Source of the DNA: Sinohyriopsis cumingii | Lineage: Eukaryota; Mollusca; Bivalvia; Unionida; Unionidae | Length of the DNA: 64,000 bases | Reading direction: 5' to 3' | NCBI GenBank assembly: GCA_028554795.2 | Contig: CM068831.1 | Span: 59,824,769-59,888,768, forward strand | In this document: piece after piece, positions 57,179 to 64,000 of the stretch | Position numbering within the stretch: the first letter of the stretch is position 1 | How the letters are laid out: each line of letters begins with the position of its first letter | Notes under the pieces: model-generated | Databases searched by the model: none | What the model saw: the letters and a program-made list of their open reading frames with translations, nothing else | What the model was told of the DNA's origin: nothing | Program-made: the position numbers and the translations under genes

Positions 57179-57520
57179 CTACTTGTCTAATTTATTATTT
57201 GGTTTAATTATGAATCTTTCAACGTAGTCTTGGGGGGTTTTGATGACGAAGTCGGCGGTGGGGTTAATGACGGCGTTTTTAATTCGCTTGTCATAATAGC
57301 GTTTTAGTTCCCTGTATCGCTTTCCGCCACAATTGATACACAACTGTGATTTTCCTCTTACACCGACGTGGCAAACCAAGCACGGGAGGGGGCCAAGAGA
57401 ACCATTACGAACGCTTTGTAAATGATACCCGCAGAATTCACCTCTACATGATTTATTGCACGGGGTTGTCGACCCAATCATCAACCATTTGCAGTGATTC
57501 ATTATACTATATTCTTTCAT
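57179..57520 (-). CDS. Cys-rich zinc-binding protein, 113 aa
   Basis: The ATG at 57520 (MKEYS) or the second Met (MNHCKWLMIG, 57502) could start it. Cysteines come in pairs: CNKSC, GEFCGYH, PCLVCHVG and LCINCGG. They outline two or three zinc sites, followed by a basic helix (KRYRELKRYYDKRIKNA) and a short tail. I recall similar CKW...C..C..H...PC..CG...LC..CG proteins next to Polinton polymerases; the function is not known and DNA binding is a guess. It is divergent from the polymerase gene, with 21 bp between the starts. Confidence 0.6.
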   Translation of the reverse strand: MKEYSIMNHCKWLMIGSTTPCNKSCRGEFCGYHLQSVRNGSLGPLPCLVCHVGVRGKSQLCINCGGKRYRELKRYYDKRIKNAVINPTADFVIKTPQDYVERFIIKPNNKLDK

Positions 57521-57541
57521 TTAAATACTTGTTTTAATTAT

Positions 57542-60500
57542 ATGGATGAGTTCGAGAGATTGGCAGCAATTAAGCCCCGGAAAAATATTAGGTTTAATCT
57601 CGATAGAGTCCTCAAGGACACACCAAAAGCGTTAATAAACGATAAAACCCTGTTGAGTAAAATACGCGATTGTATCAATGAATTCAAGCGTGATGGCGCA
57701 TCTCACAGTTGGTCAACATTTCGAATTGATGGCATTGTTGATGCTACCATGAACGACAACCGCGCAGCAATGATAATATCACAACTTGACGGTAAAAGGT
57801 ATTTCTTCAGAGTAAAATTCATTGTCCGGGTGGAATCAGGCGATTGGATCATGCGTGATAAATTTGAACCAGTTCTCAGCGACAAGAAAACAGTTACTGT
57901 CAGCCGCGACTCCAAGCCGGGGTTGTTAACCGGAATTGACAAACCATACTATGAACGAGCGTATCCTGAAACAGCAGTTGTTTATGGAATATACCCGTTA
58001 AATAAGAAACCTGATATCGGAAAACTGAAACCGATGAAACAGTCAACTGGGATAAATTGTGTAGCAGAACGAATAATAGAGCATTTTACAAATGCATGTC
58101 GAGGAAACAAATTGACTGATTTACGACGTAGCAAAATCAACCAGTGGGAACTAACCGTAAAAGAGCGTGGAGCAACCATCAGCGACATAGCGAGATTAGA
58201 AACATCGCTGAGATTTCCAATAACCGTTACAACGATAACCGGTGAAGTATTATACGAATCGAAGTATAAATCGAAGGGAGCCCCAATCAAAATTATTGAT
58301 CATAACGAACACGCATGGACGCCCGTGATCACAATATTTCCACGGGATAGAACAGTAAAGTATATCCCCGAAGAATTCCTGGGAGAACAATTCTCCAAGG
58401 ACGGTTTTCTCGCGGAGAGGAAACTATTTGATGCTATTGCCTACTTGTGTAAAAACGACCCTGTATCAATGTGGTTACTTCGCAGCGCTGAAAACGATGC
58501 GGATACCTTTGATCAGTTTGTAAGACCAAACGGTGAATTATATCGCACTGAAGCATTTCACAACAGGATGAAAAAAACCGCCATAGAATTTGAGGAGCAT
58601 GATGAACAACTGCTAACAAATTGTTTTACGATTCCATCGGTTGTAGCTCATGTTGCAGCAAGGAAAAATGCGTGGAGACCAACGCGCAGAGAATTTCTAC
58701 CGGATGTACAATCCAGTTGTTTGGAATACTATCACGGTGGACTATGGAACACTGAATACAACCGCGACGCTATGATCTCGGTTGATATGGTTGCCTGTTA
58801 TCCAGCGAGTTTTCTCGGGTATGGATCCGCCGCTGAGTACTTTAGACGATTTGGACACCCCAGTCATGAAATGATTCGTGTTGCTATTAATGGACCACTG
58901 CCTGATTTTGATTTAACCGGATTCGCTCGCATAGTATCATTTGAATTCGCGGCAGGACTCCATCGCTGTTGCTATATTTGGATCGGTAGACACATGGCTG
59001 AAAAGAGATGGCTGCCAATAGCGCTGCTACGGTATATGATTGATTGTAGCATGCTAGTTTCGTTGATTGTCAGTGACGCGATTATATCATACCGGGCACA
59101 GACTGAAGTCTGGTTACCAGAACCGGAGCGTCTAGATAGCATAATTGACGAGTCCAGAAAAAACATTGATGCCGACGAGGAATATATCATCGAATGGTCC
59201 AGGAGGATATTTAACCAACGAAACCGCGAGGCAAAAGATCTCGGTAGAAGAATAATCGGTAAGTTCACACAAGGTGGAAAAAACTGCGATTACAAACGAT
59301 ATTGCTCACGGCTGATTATAGATGACGCAGAATATGATTTCGTAATCAAGGACGCAGTGGCAAAAAATAGATACGTGAACTGCAAAACAGCTTTCTTGTC
59401 CAATGGAACAAAGTTGGGTACAGTTGTTACTTACGCCGATGGAGACAGCCCCGCGTATCCGCATTTGAGGGCGTCTATGCTGGGTTACGCCGCTATCAAT
59501 TTATTCTCGATGATAAATAGATTTCCCGACACCGCGGTTAGAGTAGCCGTTGATTCATTTTATATAGACGTAAAGTACAAGGGAAACATAGCCGAGTTTA
59601 CTAGTCCGGACGAGAGTTGGGGTATATGGAGAATTAAAAATGAAATACGACGCGATTATTCCCCGTCAGCAAATGTCACCGTTGAAAATAATTACTTACG
59701 CGGTGATAAATTATCAGAATGGTCTAATGCACCACCGTGTTCTGATCCAATTTGTAGACACAAGACGGTTTATTTAAGCGGCTGTGGCGGGTCAGGAAAG
59801 ACGACTCGGGCAATTGAATTATTTCGAACGCGGGCAAGTATAATCGTGCTTACACCGACCCATAGACTAGCGCGAGAGATAAAACAACGAAATGTTGACG
59901 CCGTTACTTATCACAGCTTTTTTCGATACAGCGGCGGTGAGTGGACTCCTGATCGAATGGGTGAAAAATTTATTCCCGACATTATCATCTGGGATGAGAT
60001 ATGTACTGTTTCGTTAGATACTTTACAAATGTTTCTTGAGTGGTTGCTGCGCGCGAATACAGCGGTAATCATGTGTGGGGACCATGGCCAACCACCACCA
60101 TTTGTCGGCGAGGGTCCACATGATTGGTTAAGGGGTTTTGTGGACTATTATGAAGAAACCGATACTGATTACCGAGCACTTGATGAACAACTGCGCGAGG
60201 TTAAGAAATTAATCAGATTACAGCCGGATAGAATTCAATGTGAAATAATTCGCGAGGTGATTCCGGAAACGCCGTTAAATGAATTCTGGGAAACATGGAG
60301 ACCAAACGATTTGATTGTAGCGAGTAGAAAGATAGTCAGAGACACACTTCAGCGGAAGTTGTTTACGTTGCATAAGGAAAAGTTTCCAACGCGTCCAGTG
60401 CCGTTATGTTATAGACCCGCGGACACACGGCGGCAGAACATTGAAGTTGAAATTCCAGGTCGGACAGAAAAACAAATTCTCGTGCTGAATGATATCGTGC

Positions 60501-61021
60501 TCGTTGATATCAGCGTCGTCGAGGACGCGCTACGTGCTGATAAATCCCCGTGGACGCTAGGATACGCAACAACAATACATTCCTCGCAGGGACTAACCAT
60601 CACGGACACAATTGTTTGGATAGTTGATAATCGCATCGAATGGTCGAATCTAGTCTATCTTGCAGTGTCCAGAGTACGAAGGATAAATCAGCTTCGAAGA
60701 ATTGTTATTGACGAAGCCACCGACGAAGCCGGCGACAAAGTCACCATCGATGCAAGCGTCATTGATAGAAAACTCTCGGGTTACCGCCAACAGGATAAAA
60801 AAAAACAGCGGCGTTTTGATATTGATGCCGAATTAATAATCTCGCTACGACAACAACAGAATAATCACTGCGCGAGTTGCAATTGTATAATGAGTTGGCG
60901 TTATTCGGATAAAGACACTCGCCAATTTACCGTGGATAGGATCGATAACAGTCTCGGTCATGTCAAAAACAATGTGAGGTTGACCTGTCTTGAGTGTAAT
61001 AGACGCAACGGCGCTAGTTAA
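57542..61021 (+). CDS. POLB: DNA polymerase B fused to SF1 helicase and HNH domain, 1159 aa
   Basis: I start at MDEFERL (ATG at 57542); the frame extends upstream only from a GTG. Residues 1-300 are an N-terminal region with GINCVAERIIEHF (170-182) of unclear fold. The family B palm follows: motif A SVDMVACYPASF (Asp415), a motif B-like LGRRIIGKFTQGG (Lys574), and motif C AVDSFYID (Asp671). A superfamily 1 helicase follows: Walker A GCGGSGKT (747-754), Walker B IIIWDEI (814-820), motif III-like MCGDHGQPPPF, and the late motifs TIHSSQGLT (1011-1019) and YLAVSRVRR. The last 60 residues form an HNH-type unit: CASC (1110-1113), VDRIDN (1131-1136), H1140 and CLEC (1149-1152). Polintons normally encode protein-primed PolB alone; the fused helicase and nuclease suggest one protein that primes, unwinds and nicks or resolves DNA (inference). 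Its 3' end overlaps the convergent integrase by 8 bp. Confidence 0.92.
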   Translation: MDEFERLAAIKPRKNIRFNLDRVLKDTPKALINDKTLLSKIRDCINEFKRDGASHSWSTFRIDGIVDATMNDNRAAMIISQLDGKRYFFRVKFIVRVESGDWIMRDKFEPVLSDKKTVTVSRDSKPGLLTGIDKPYYERAYPETAVVYGIYPLNKKPDIGKLKPMKQSTGINCVAERIIEHFTNACRGNKLTDLRRSKINQWELTVKERGATISDIARLETSLRFPITVTTITGEVLYESKYKSKGAPIKIIDHNEHAWTPVITIFPRDRTVKYIPEEFLGEQFSKDGFLAERKLFDAIAYLCKNDPVSMWLLRSAENDADTFDQFVRPNGELYRTEAFHNRMKKTAIEFEEHDEQLLTNCFTIPSVVAHVAARKNAWRPTRREFLPDVQSSCLEYYHGGLWNTEYNRDAMISVDMVACYPASFLGYGSAAEYFRRFGHPSHEMIRVAINGPLPDFDLTGFARIVSFEFAAGLHRCCYIWIGRHMAEKRWLPIALLRYMIDCSMLVSLIVSDAIISYRAQTEVWLPEPERLDSIIDESRKNIDADEEYIIEWSRRIFNQRNREAKDLGRRIIGKFTQGGKNCDYKRYCSRLIIDDAEYDFVIKDAVAKNRYVNCKTAFLSNGTKLGTVVTYADGDSPAYPHLRASMLGYAAINLFSMINRFPDTAVRVAVDSFYIDVKYKGNIAEFTSPDESWGIWRIKNEIRRDYSPSANVTVENNYLRGDKLSEWSNAPPCSDPICRHKTVYLSGCGGSGKTTRAIELFRTRASIIVLTPTHRLAREIKQRNVDAVTYHSFFRYSGGEWTPDRMGEKFIPDIIIWDEICTVSLDTLQMFLEWLLRANTAVIMCGDHGQPPPFVGEGPHDWLRGFVDYYEETDTDYRALDEQLREVKKLIRLQPDRIQCEIIREVIPETPLNEFWETWRPNDLIVASRKIVRDTLQRKLFTLHKEKFPTRPVPLCYRPADTRRQNIEVEIPGRTEKQILVLNDIVLVDISVVEDALRADKSPWTLGYATTIHSSQGLTITDTIVWIVDNRIEWSNLVYLAVSRVRRINQLRRIVIDEATDEAGDKVTIDASVIDRKLSGYRQQDKKKQRRFDIDAELIISLRQQQNNHCASCNCIMSWRYSDKDTRQFTVDRIDNSLGHVKNNVRLTCLECNRRNGAS

Positions 61022-61958
61022 GACCACGCGGGGGTAATTGAGTATCGTTAGGTATCACTTGTAGTTGCTCGCGTGTAAATCCGCGCTGAGGAGCAGTTGA
61101 ATCCAGTCTATAGATCGGTGGTCTACCAATTGATCGTGTTATCGTTGATATGTTATGTGTGGTAACACTCCAAATAGGATCGGTAGCCCTTTTTTTACCG
61201 CCTTCAAGCTCTCCTGGTTCATATAGATATCTAACAGTGACATCGCCAAGAATCGGCTTAGAAACGCTATTTATTTTTAATTTTCCGGGTATATACTCGT
61301 ATTTAATCGCGTCGCTGGGCTTCATGTTGATTACTCGGGTAATCTCGTTATTTAACGCTGCAATTACACCTGGCAACCTTTTAACCCATTCACGAGATCG
61401 TTTTTCTTGGATGAATTCCTTCGCGTATTGATATCCAAATAACCGTTCAGCGAGAGTCCGATTGAATCGTTCAACAATTGCCTGATCACGATGTAGCGCA
61501 GTATGACCTCGTCGTATCGCGACGCTATGATGTTTCAGCGTTGATAAAACAGCGCCGCGAAATTCACTACCAGGATCAACTTGTAATAGATTTGGCCAGC
61601 GCAGAGGACCTCTTCGATAAATCCGCTCAAACGCATCGGCTACTTCAGTTGCTGACTTTGTTTTCAACGGTTCCGCTTGTTTGTATCGACTCGCAACATC
61701 AACTACGGTTAGCGCGTATTTGTAACCGTTGTCATGCGGCAGAAATAGTATATCAGCCTGATGAACTTCATTAGGTACGCTGACATCAAAGCGCGAGAAG
61801 TTGATTTGTTTAGGCGGTGGTAGATAGATTTGCCATATAGCCTGTTTGGATAACCAATTAGCCGCAGTGGTCTTTGTTACCTTTGCAGCGCTTGCAAGCT
61901 TACCAATTGCGGCCTTCCCCTTCCAGTATCCTCTCGGAGAATAATAGATGGAATCCAT
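61014..61958 (-). CDS. INT: Retroviral-type integrase (rve, DDE), 314 aa
   Basis: I start at MDSIYYSPRGYWKG (ATG at 61958), the usual Polinton integrase opening; the longer frame begins with TTG and would run into the next gene. The core domain carries HQADILFLP (Asp69), LQVDPGSEFRG (Asp128) and QAIVERFNRTL (Glu163), a D-x58-D-x34-E triad almost exactly on the retroviral D,D-35-E spacing. A helical N-terminal segment (KLASAAKVTKTTAANWLS) precedes it. The C-terminal part (GDVTVRYLYEPGELEGGKK) is like the small beta domain that binds DNA. In the family this enzyme inserts the linear element and makes the short target duplication seen here. No chromodomain is visible. Confidence 0.93.
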   Translation of the reverse strand: MDSIYYSPRGYWKGKAAIGKLASAAKVTKTTAANWLSKQAIWQIYLPPPKQINFSRFDVSVPNEVHQADILFLPHDNGYKYALTVVDVASRYKQAEPLKTKSATEVADAFERIYRRGPLRWPNLLQVDPGSEFRGAVLSTLKHHSVAIRRGHTALHRDQAIVERFNRTLAERLFGYQYAKEFIQEKRSREWVKRLPGVIAALNNEITRVINMKPSDAIKYEYIPGKLKINSVSKPILGDVTVRYLYEPGELEGGKKRATDPIWSVTTHNISTITRSIGRPPIYRLDSTAPQRGFTREQLQVIPNDTQLPPRGLN

Positions 61959-61980
61959 CGTTTTTCTTGGATGATTGTTA

Positions 61981-62316
61981 TTAATTACCAGCGCCAATCA
62001 TTAATTTACCTTTCATAGCCGATTTTACCAACCATGAGGCCAATTTTTCTTTGACGGATTTATCAGGAATAGCATTTAGCGCGTGAATTAATTTTACATC
62101 CGCGATATGACGCTGTTGCAGATCGCTACTTTTGTAAGCAACATCATGAGCATGACACGCCTTATCGATAGCGTTTATTGGATACTCACCGGGTTTGGGC
62201 TGATTTTGATCATCGAGTCTAATATCTAATCGTGTTCCGGGGCCACAGTAGTTATATCCTGGGAGGTGTTTTTCTCCTGGATACTTTGCCCACGGTGTTC
62301 CGGGGAGTTTTGCCAA
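61981..62316 (-). CDS. Phospholipase A2-like protein, about 111 aa
   Basis: YNYCGPGT (about residues 21-28) is a calcium-loop motif and AIDKACHAHDVAYKSS (49-64) carries the His-Asp catalytic pair. This is the arrangement of the parvoviral VP1-type phospholipase A2, which lets incoming particles breach endosomes. A helical end (KEKLASWLVKSAMKGK) follows. PLA2-like genes are known in some Polinton/adintovirus-type elements. The exact start is uncertain, because its upstream part overlaps the zinc-ribbon gene in another frame. Neighbours are the integrase on the 3' side and the zinc-ribbon gene on the 5' side, both on the same strand. Confidence 0.7.
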   Translation of the reverse strand: MAKLPGTPWAKYPGEKHLPGYNYCGPGTRLDIRLDDQNQPKPGEYPINAIDKACHAHDVAYKSSDLQQRHIADVKLIHALNAIPDKSVKEKLASWLVKSAMKGKLMIGAGN

Positions 62317-62504
62317 TTTGGCTGCGATGTCACCTCCTCGCTTTTTTTTAAAACATCTCCGGGTCTAATAGAAATAAATCTAAATTTCTTTGTACCGCAT
62401 TGTACACACTTACCAGTAAGCGCCGATCTGTTATTTCTTGTCGTAACGGTTGTCATATCATTTGTGCCAGTACGCACTCTACACTTCACACAATATAGAT
62501 CCAT
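62226..62504 (-). CDS. Small zinc-ribbon protein, 92 aa
   Basis: MDLYCVKCRVRT, then SALTGKCVQCGTKKFRFI, gives two C-x2-C knuckles about 25 residues apart, a short viral-type zinc ribbon (like DUF5679 proteins of Polintons and large DNA viruses, from memory). The hydrophilic tail (residues 55-92) overlaps the PLA2-like gene in a different frame. The ATG at 62504 lies only 5 bp from the divergent ATPase ATG (62510), so both probably share one AT-rich bidirectional promoter. Function unknown; a transcription or DNA-binding accessory role is a guess. Confidence 0.7.
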   Translation of the reverse strand: MDLYCVKCRVRTGTNDMTTVTTRNNRSALTGKCVQCGTKKFRFISIRPGDVLKKSEEVTSQPNWQNSPEHRGQSIQEKNTSQDITTVAPEHD

Positions 62505-62509
62505 AATTT

Positions 62510-63184
62510 ATGTATAGAGATATGAATATAATTGATTTTTCGGCGACTAAAACAAGAGAACCAGTTAAGCATGTTGCAGCGTTACCAAACTCGATCCGGA
62601 TGATTATCATCGGACCATCTGGATCCGGCAAGACGCAATTGTTACTCAATTTAATAATGAGATGGATGAAGTGGGATAAGTTGTATTTGGTTGCTCCTAG
62701 CGTAGATGATCAACGATGCTACGAGGTGTTGAAAGATTTCAACGAGAATGCATCAGCGATCGCTAAAAAGAATGTTATTGAGTTTATTACGGATATCAAT
62801 GATGCACCGGGTATTGATGATATTGATGGCGACGTTAACAATCTAGTCGTGTACGATGATGTTATGTTAGACAATCAAAAGAACCCAGCTAGGATATTTT
62901 CCAGAGGCAGGCATAAAAACACTGACGTGATATATGTCACTCAACGATACACTCAGATTCCAAAAGTAATCAGAGATAACTGCAATATTCTTGCTGTATT
63001 CAACGGCGTTGATACACACACGCTACGAAATATTTGGCAGACATGGTGCGGCGGTGACATGGACTTTAATGTTTTTCGAAACTTTTTTAGTCATGCTCAG
63101 TCGACCCCACATGGATTCATAACGATAAATTTACATGATCCTCGGACACGATATCGTATCGGACTTGACCAAATATTCGGTTAG
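62510..63184 (+). CDS. ATP: FtsK-HerA type genome-packaging ATPase, 224 aa
   Basis: Walker A GPSGSGKT (35-42) follows SIRMIII. Walker B is NLVVYDDVM (Asp116-Asp117), and the sensor segment DVIYVTQRYTQIPKVIRDNCN (139-159) holds the conserved Gln145. These are the family features of the Polinton/adenovirus-like packaging ATPases that pump DNA into the capsid. The length is normal for Polintons. MYRDMNIIDF could also start at the second Met (62522). It ends 14 bp before the right TIR, on the strand opposite to most genes. Confidence 0.93.
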   Translation: MYRDMNIIDFSATKTREPVKHVAALPNSIRMIIIGPSGSGKTQLLLNLIMRWMKWDKLYLVAPSVDDQRCYEVLKDFNENASAIAKKNVIEFITDINDAPGIDDIDGDVNNLVVYDDVMLDNQKNPARIFSRGRHKNTDVIYVTQRYTQIPKVIRDNCNILAVFNGVDTHTLRNIWQTWCGGDMDFNVFRNFFSHAQSTPHGFITINLHDPRTRYRIGLDQIFG

Positions 63185-63197
63185 TTGTAAATAATTT

Positions 63198-63455
63198 TCA
63201 TTGTAAATAACCTCTTAGCAGCAGAGGGGGCAATGACATCGACGCGGTCGTCGACGTGCTTACCGGACGCTGACGACGCTGGGAATCGGCGCGCAGAAGG
63301 TGTTAATTAAACCAAATGACGACGCGACGATCCCCCAACGACGTCGTCGTTTTTTTTTTACCAGGCGCTGACGACACTAGATCGTTGAGTGCAGAAAGTA
63401 ATAATTAAGCAAAATAACGATTGGACAAAATGTCCGATTCGCCCCCTCTGCTGCT
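63198..63455 (-). repeat. Right terminal inverted repeat (258 bp)
   Basis: Mirror of 47641-47898, with no mismatch seen over 258 positions, including the 10-base A/T run. It shows the same internal inverted 15-mer and the same direct repeat. Confidence 0.95.
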
Positions 63456-63461
63456 CAAGTA
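63456..63461. repeat. Right target-site duplication (CAAGTA)
   Basis: Matches 47636-47641. See the left copy for the 5-or-6-bp ambiguity. Confidence 0.75.
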
Positions 63462-64000
63462 ATCCTACAATTACAGACACAAGTCATAATGATTACAGTT
63501 CTGAATAAATTTTAGCAGAAATCCAAATTAAATCCAACGCTGAAAGTGTTGATCTGACTGACCCGTTTCGTGGTAATGTATCAACAATCTTTGGCTGCAT
63601 CACAATAACAAAATACAAGCATTAAATCCTTGTTTCAGATGTCACTATGAATTCAAGTTTCTATTTCCAAGAATGTTATTTCTGAAGAGCACTTTGTATT
63701 TCCAGCGAAAAACTAACTTGAATAATTACAGCCCAAATGAACAACTTAACACAAAAGTAATACAACTGATTCTGCTTCAAGATCTTATGCACGAATCATT
63801 AACCTCTAGAAGAAAAAAAAAAAAAAAAAAAAAAAAACAAGATTATATAGTCATCTGCTTGACCTCAGGTCACAATTAGCATTTAAACATTTAAACACCA
63901 CCACTCCCCACCCAAAAAAAAAATATTACCTAATGGAACGTTTCCTTCTGGACGGTTAATAATGTTTACCAAAACAAATCTTAGCTATAATTAGAAGTCT
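63462..64000. other. Right host flank
   Basis: AT-rich DNA with a 24-base poly-A tract at about 63812-63837 and no gene. It is the continuation of the host DNA seen before 47636. Confidence 0.6.

Larger units (their letters stand above)
47641..63455. mobile_element. Polinton/Maverick element, 15.8 kb, looks whole and young
   Basis: Defined by 258-bp terminal inverted repeats that are identical by eye, starting AG and ending CT as usual for Polintons, and a CAAGT(A) target duplication. It carries the family's diagnostic set: protein-primed-type DNA polymerase B, retroviral-type integrase, packaging ATPase, adenain-type protease, a double jelly-roll major capsid candidate and a minor capsid candidate. 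Extra genes are a fibre-like coiled-coil protein, a PLA2-like protein, an HNH nuclease and zinc-binding proteins. The length is within the 15-20 kb family norm. CpG is common inside the element while the host flanks are AT-rich, and the TIRs have not diverged, so insertion is probably recent (inference; gene conversion between TIRs could mimic this). It interrupts no visible gene. Confidence 0.95.

Noticed and set aside
57494-57541. Sixteen extra N-terminal residues for the polymerase
   Set aside because: The upstream frame begins with GTG and overlaps the divergent gene's start; the ATG at 57542 is the natural start.

Overview
The window looks like nuclear DNA of an invertebrate animal, most probably a mollusc or another lophotrochozoan. 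The flanking DNA is AT-rich and gene-poor. It carries a very long intron, many short tandem arrays, and several tRNA-derived SINE families; one of these has a core and an (AAC)n tail that I associate with molluscan genomes. No bacterial operons, CRISPR arrays or rRNA genes are seen. The organism call is an inference from repeats and gene style, not from a marker gene.

Region 1 (1-37.7 kb) is dominated by one host gene on the minus strand. A large 5' coding exon (28106-31555, 1150 codons, low-complexity and charged) splices in phase 0 to a Gly/Tyr-rich repeat exon at about 2893-3277. The gene runs off the left edge. The 24.8-kb intron between the two exons is packed with minisatellites (units of about 30, 30, 33, 51, 56, 83 and 108 bp; a 44-bp array lies just downstream), SINEs and MITEs. 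Upstream of the gene are a 991-bp hAT-type DNA transposon carrying only a BED zinc-finger ORF (33508-34498), a 50-bp-armed palindrome and more SINEs. A possible promoter with ZNF143-like and YY1-like motifs lies near 37.6 kb.

Region 2 (37.7-47.6 kb) is intergenic: microsatellites, a MITE copy, a decayed mariner transposase relic on the minus strand (about 41420-42130) and several tRNA-like repeats. I see no convincing host gene there.

Region 3 (47641-63455) is a 15.8-kb Polinton/Maverick element that looks whole and young. Its two 258-bp terminal inverted repeats are identical by eye, and it is flanked by a 5-6 bp target duplication (CAAGT/A). A tight minus-strand block (47890-55787) holds the structural-type genes: a probable minor capsid protein, a membrane-segment protein, a long coiled-coil fibre-like protein, an adenain-type protease, a small basic membrane-active-type protein, a double jelly-roll major capsid protein, a Gly-rich structural protein and two less-known proteins. 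A roughly 0.85-kb non-coding centre follows. The right part carries an HNH nuclease, a Cys-rich protein, a protein-primed-type DNA polymerase B fused to an SF1 helicase and a terminal HNH domain, a retroviral-type integrase, a phospholipase A2-like protein, a zinc ribbon and the packaging ATPase. By family knowledge, polymerase and integrase serve copying and insertion, while capsid, protease and ATPase serve particle assembly.

The most unusual points are the polymerase-helicase-HNH fusion, the 21-residue-repeat fibre-like protein, a recurrent junction motif just upstream of the structural genes, and internally repeated TIRs.
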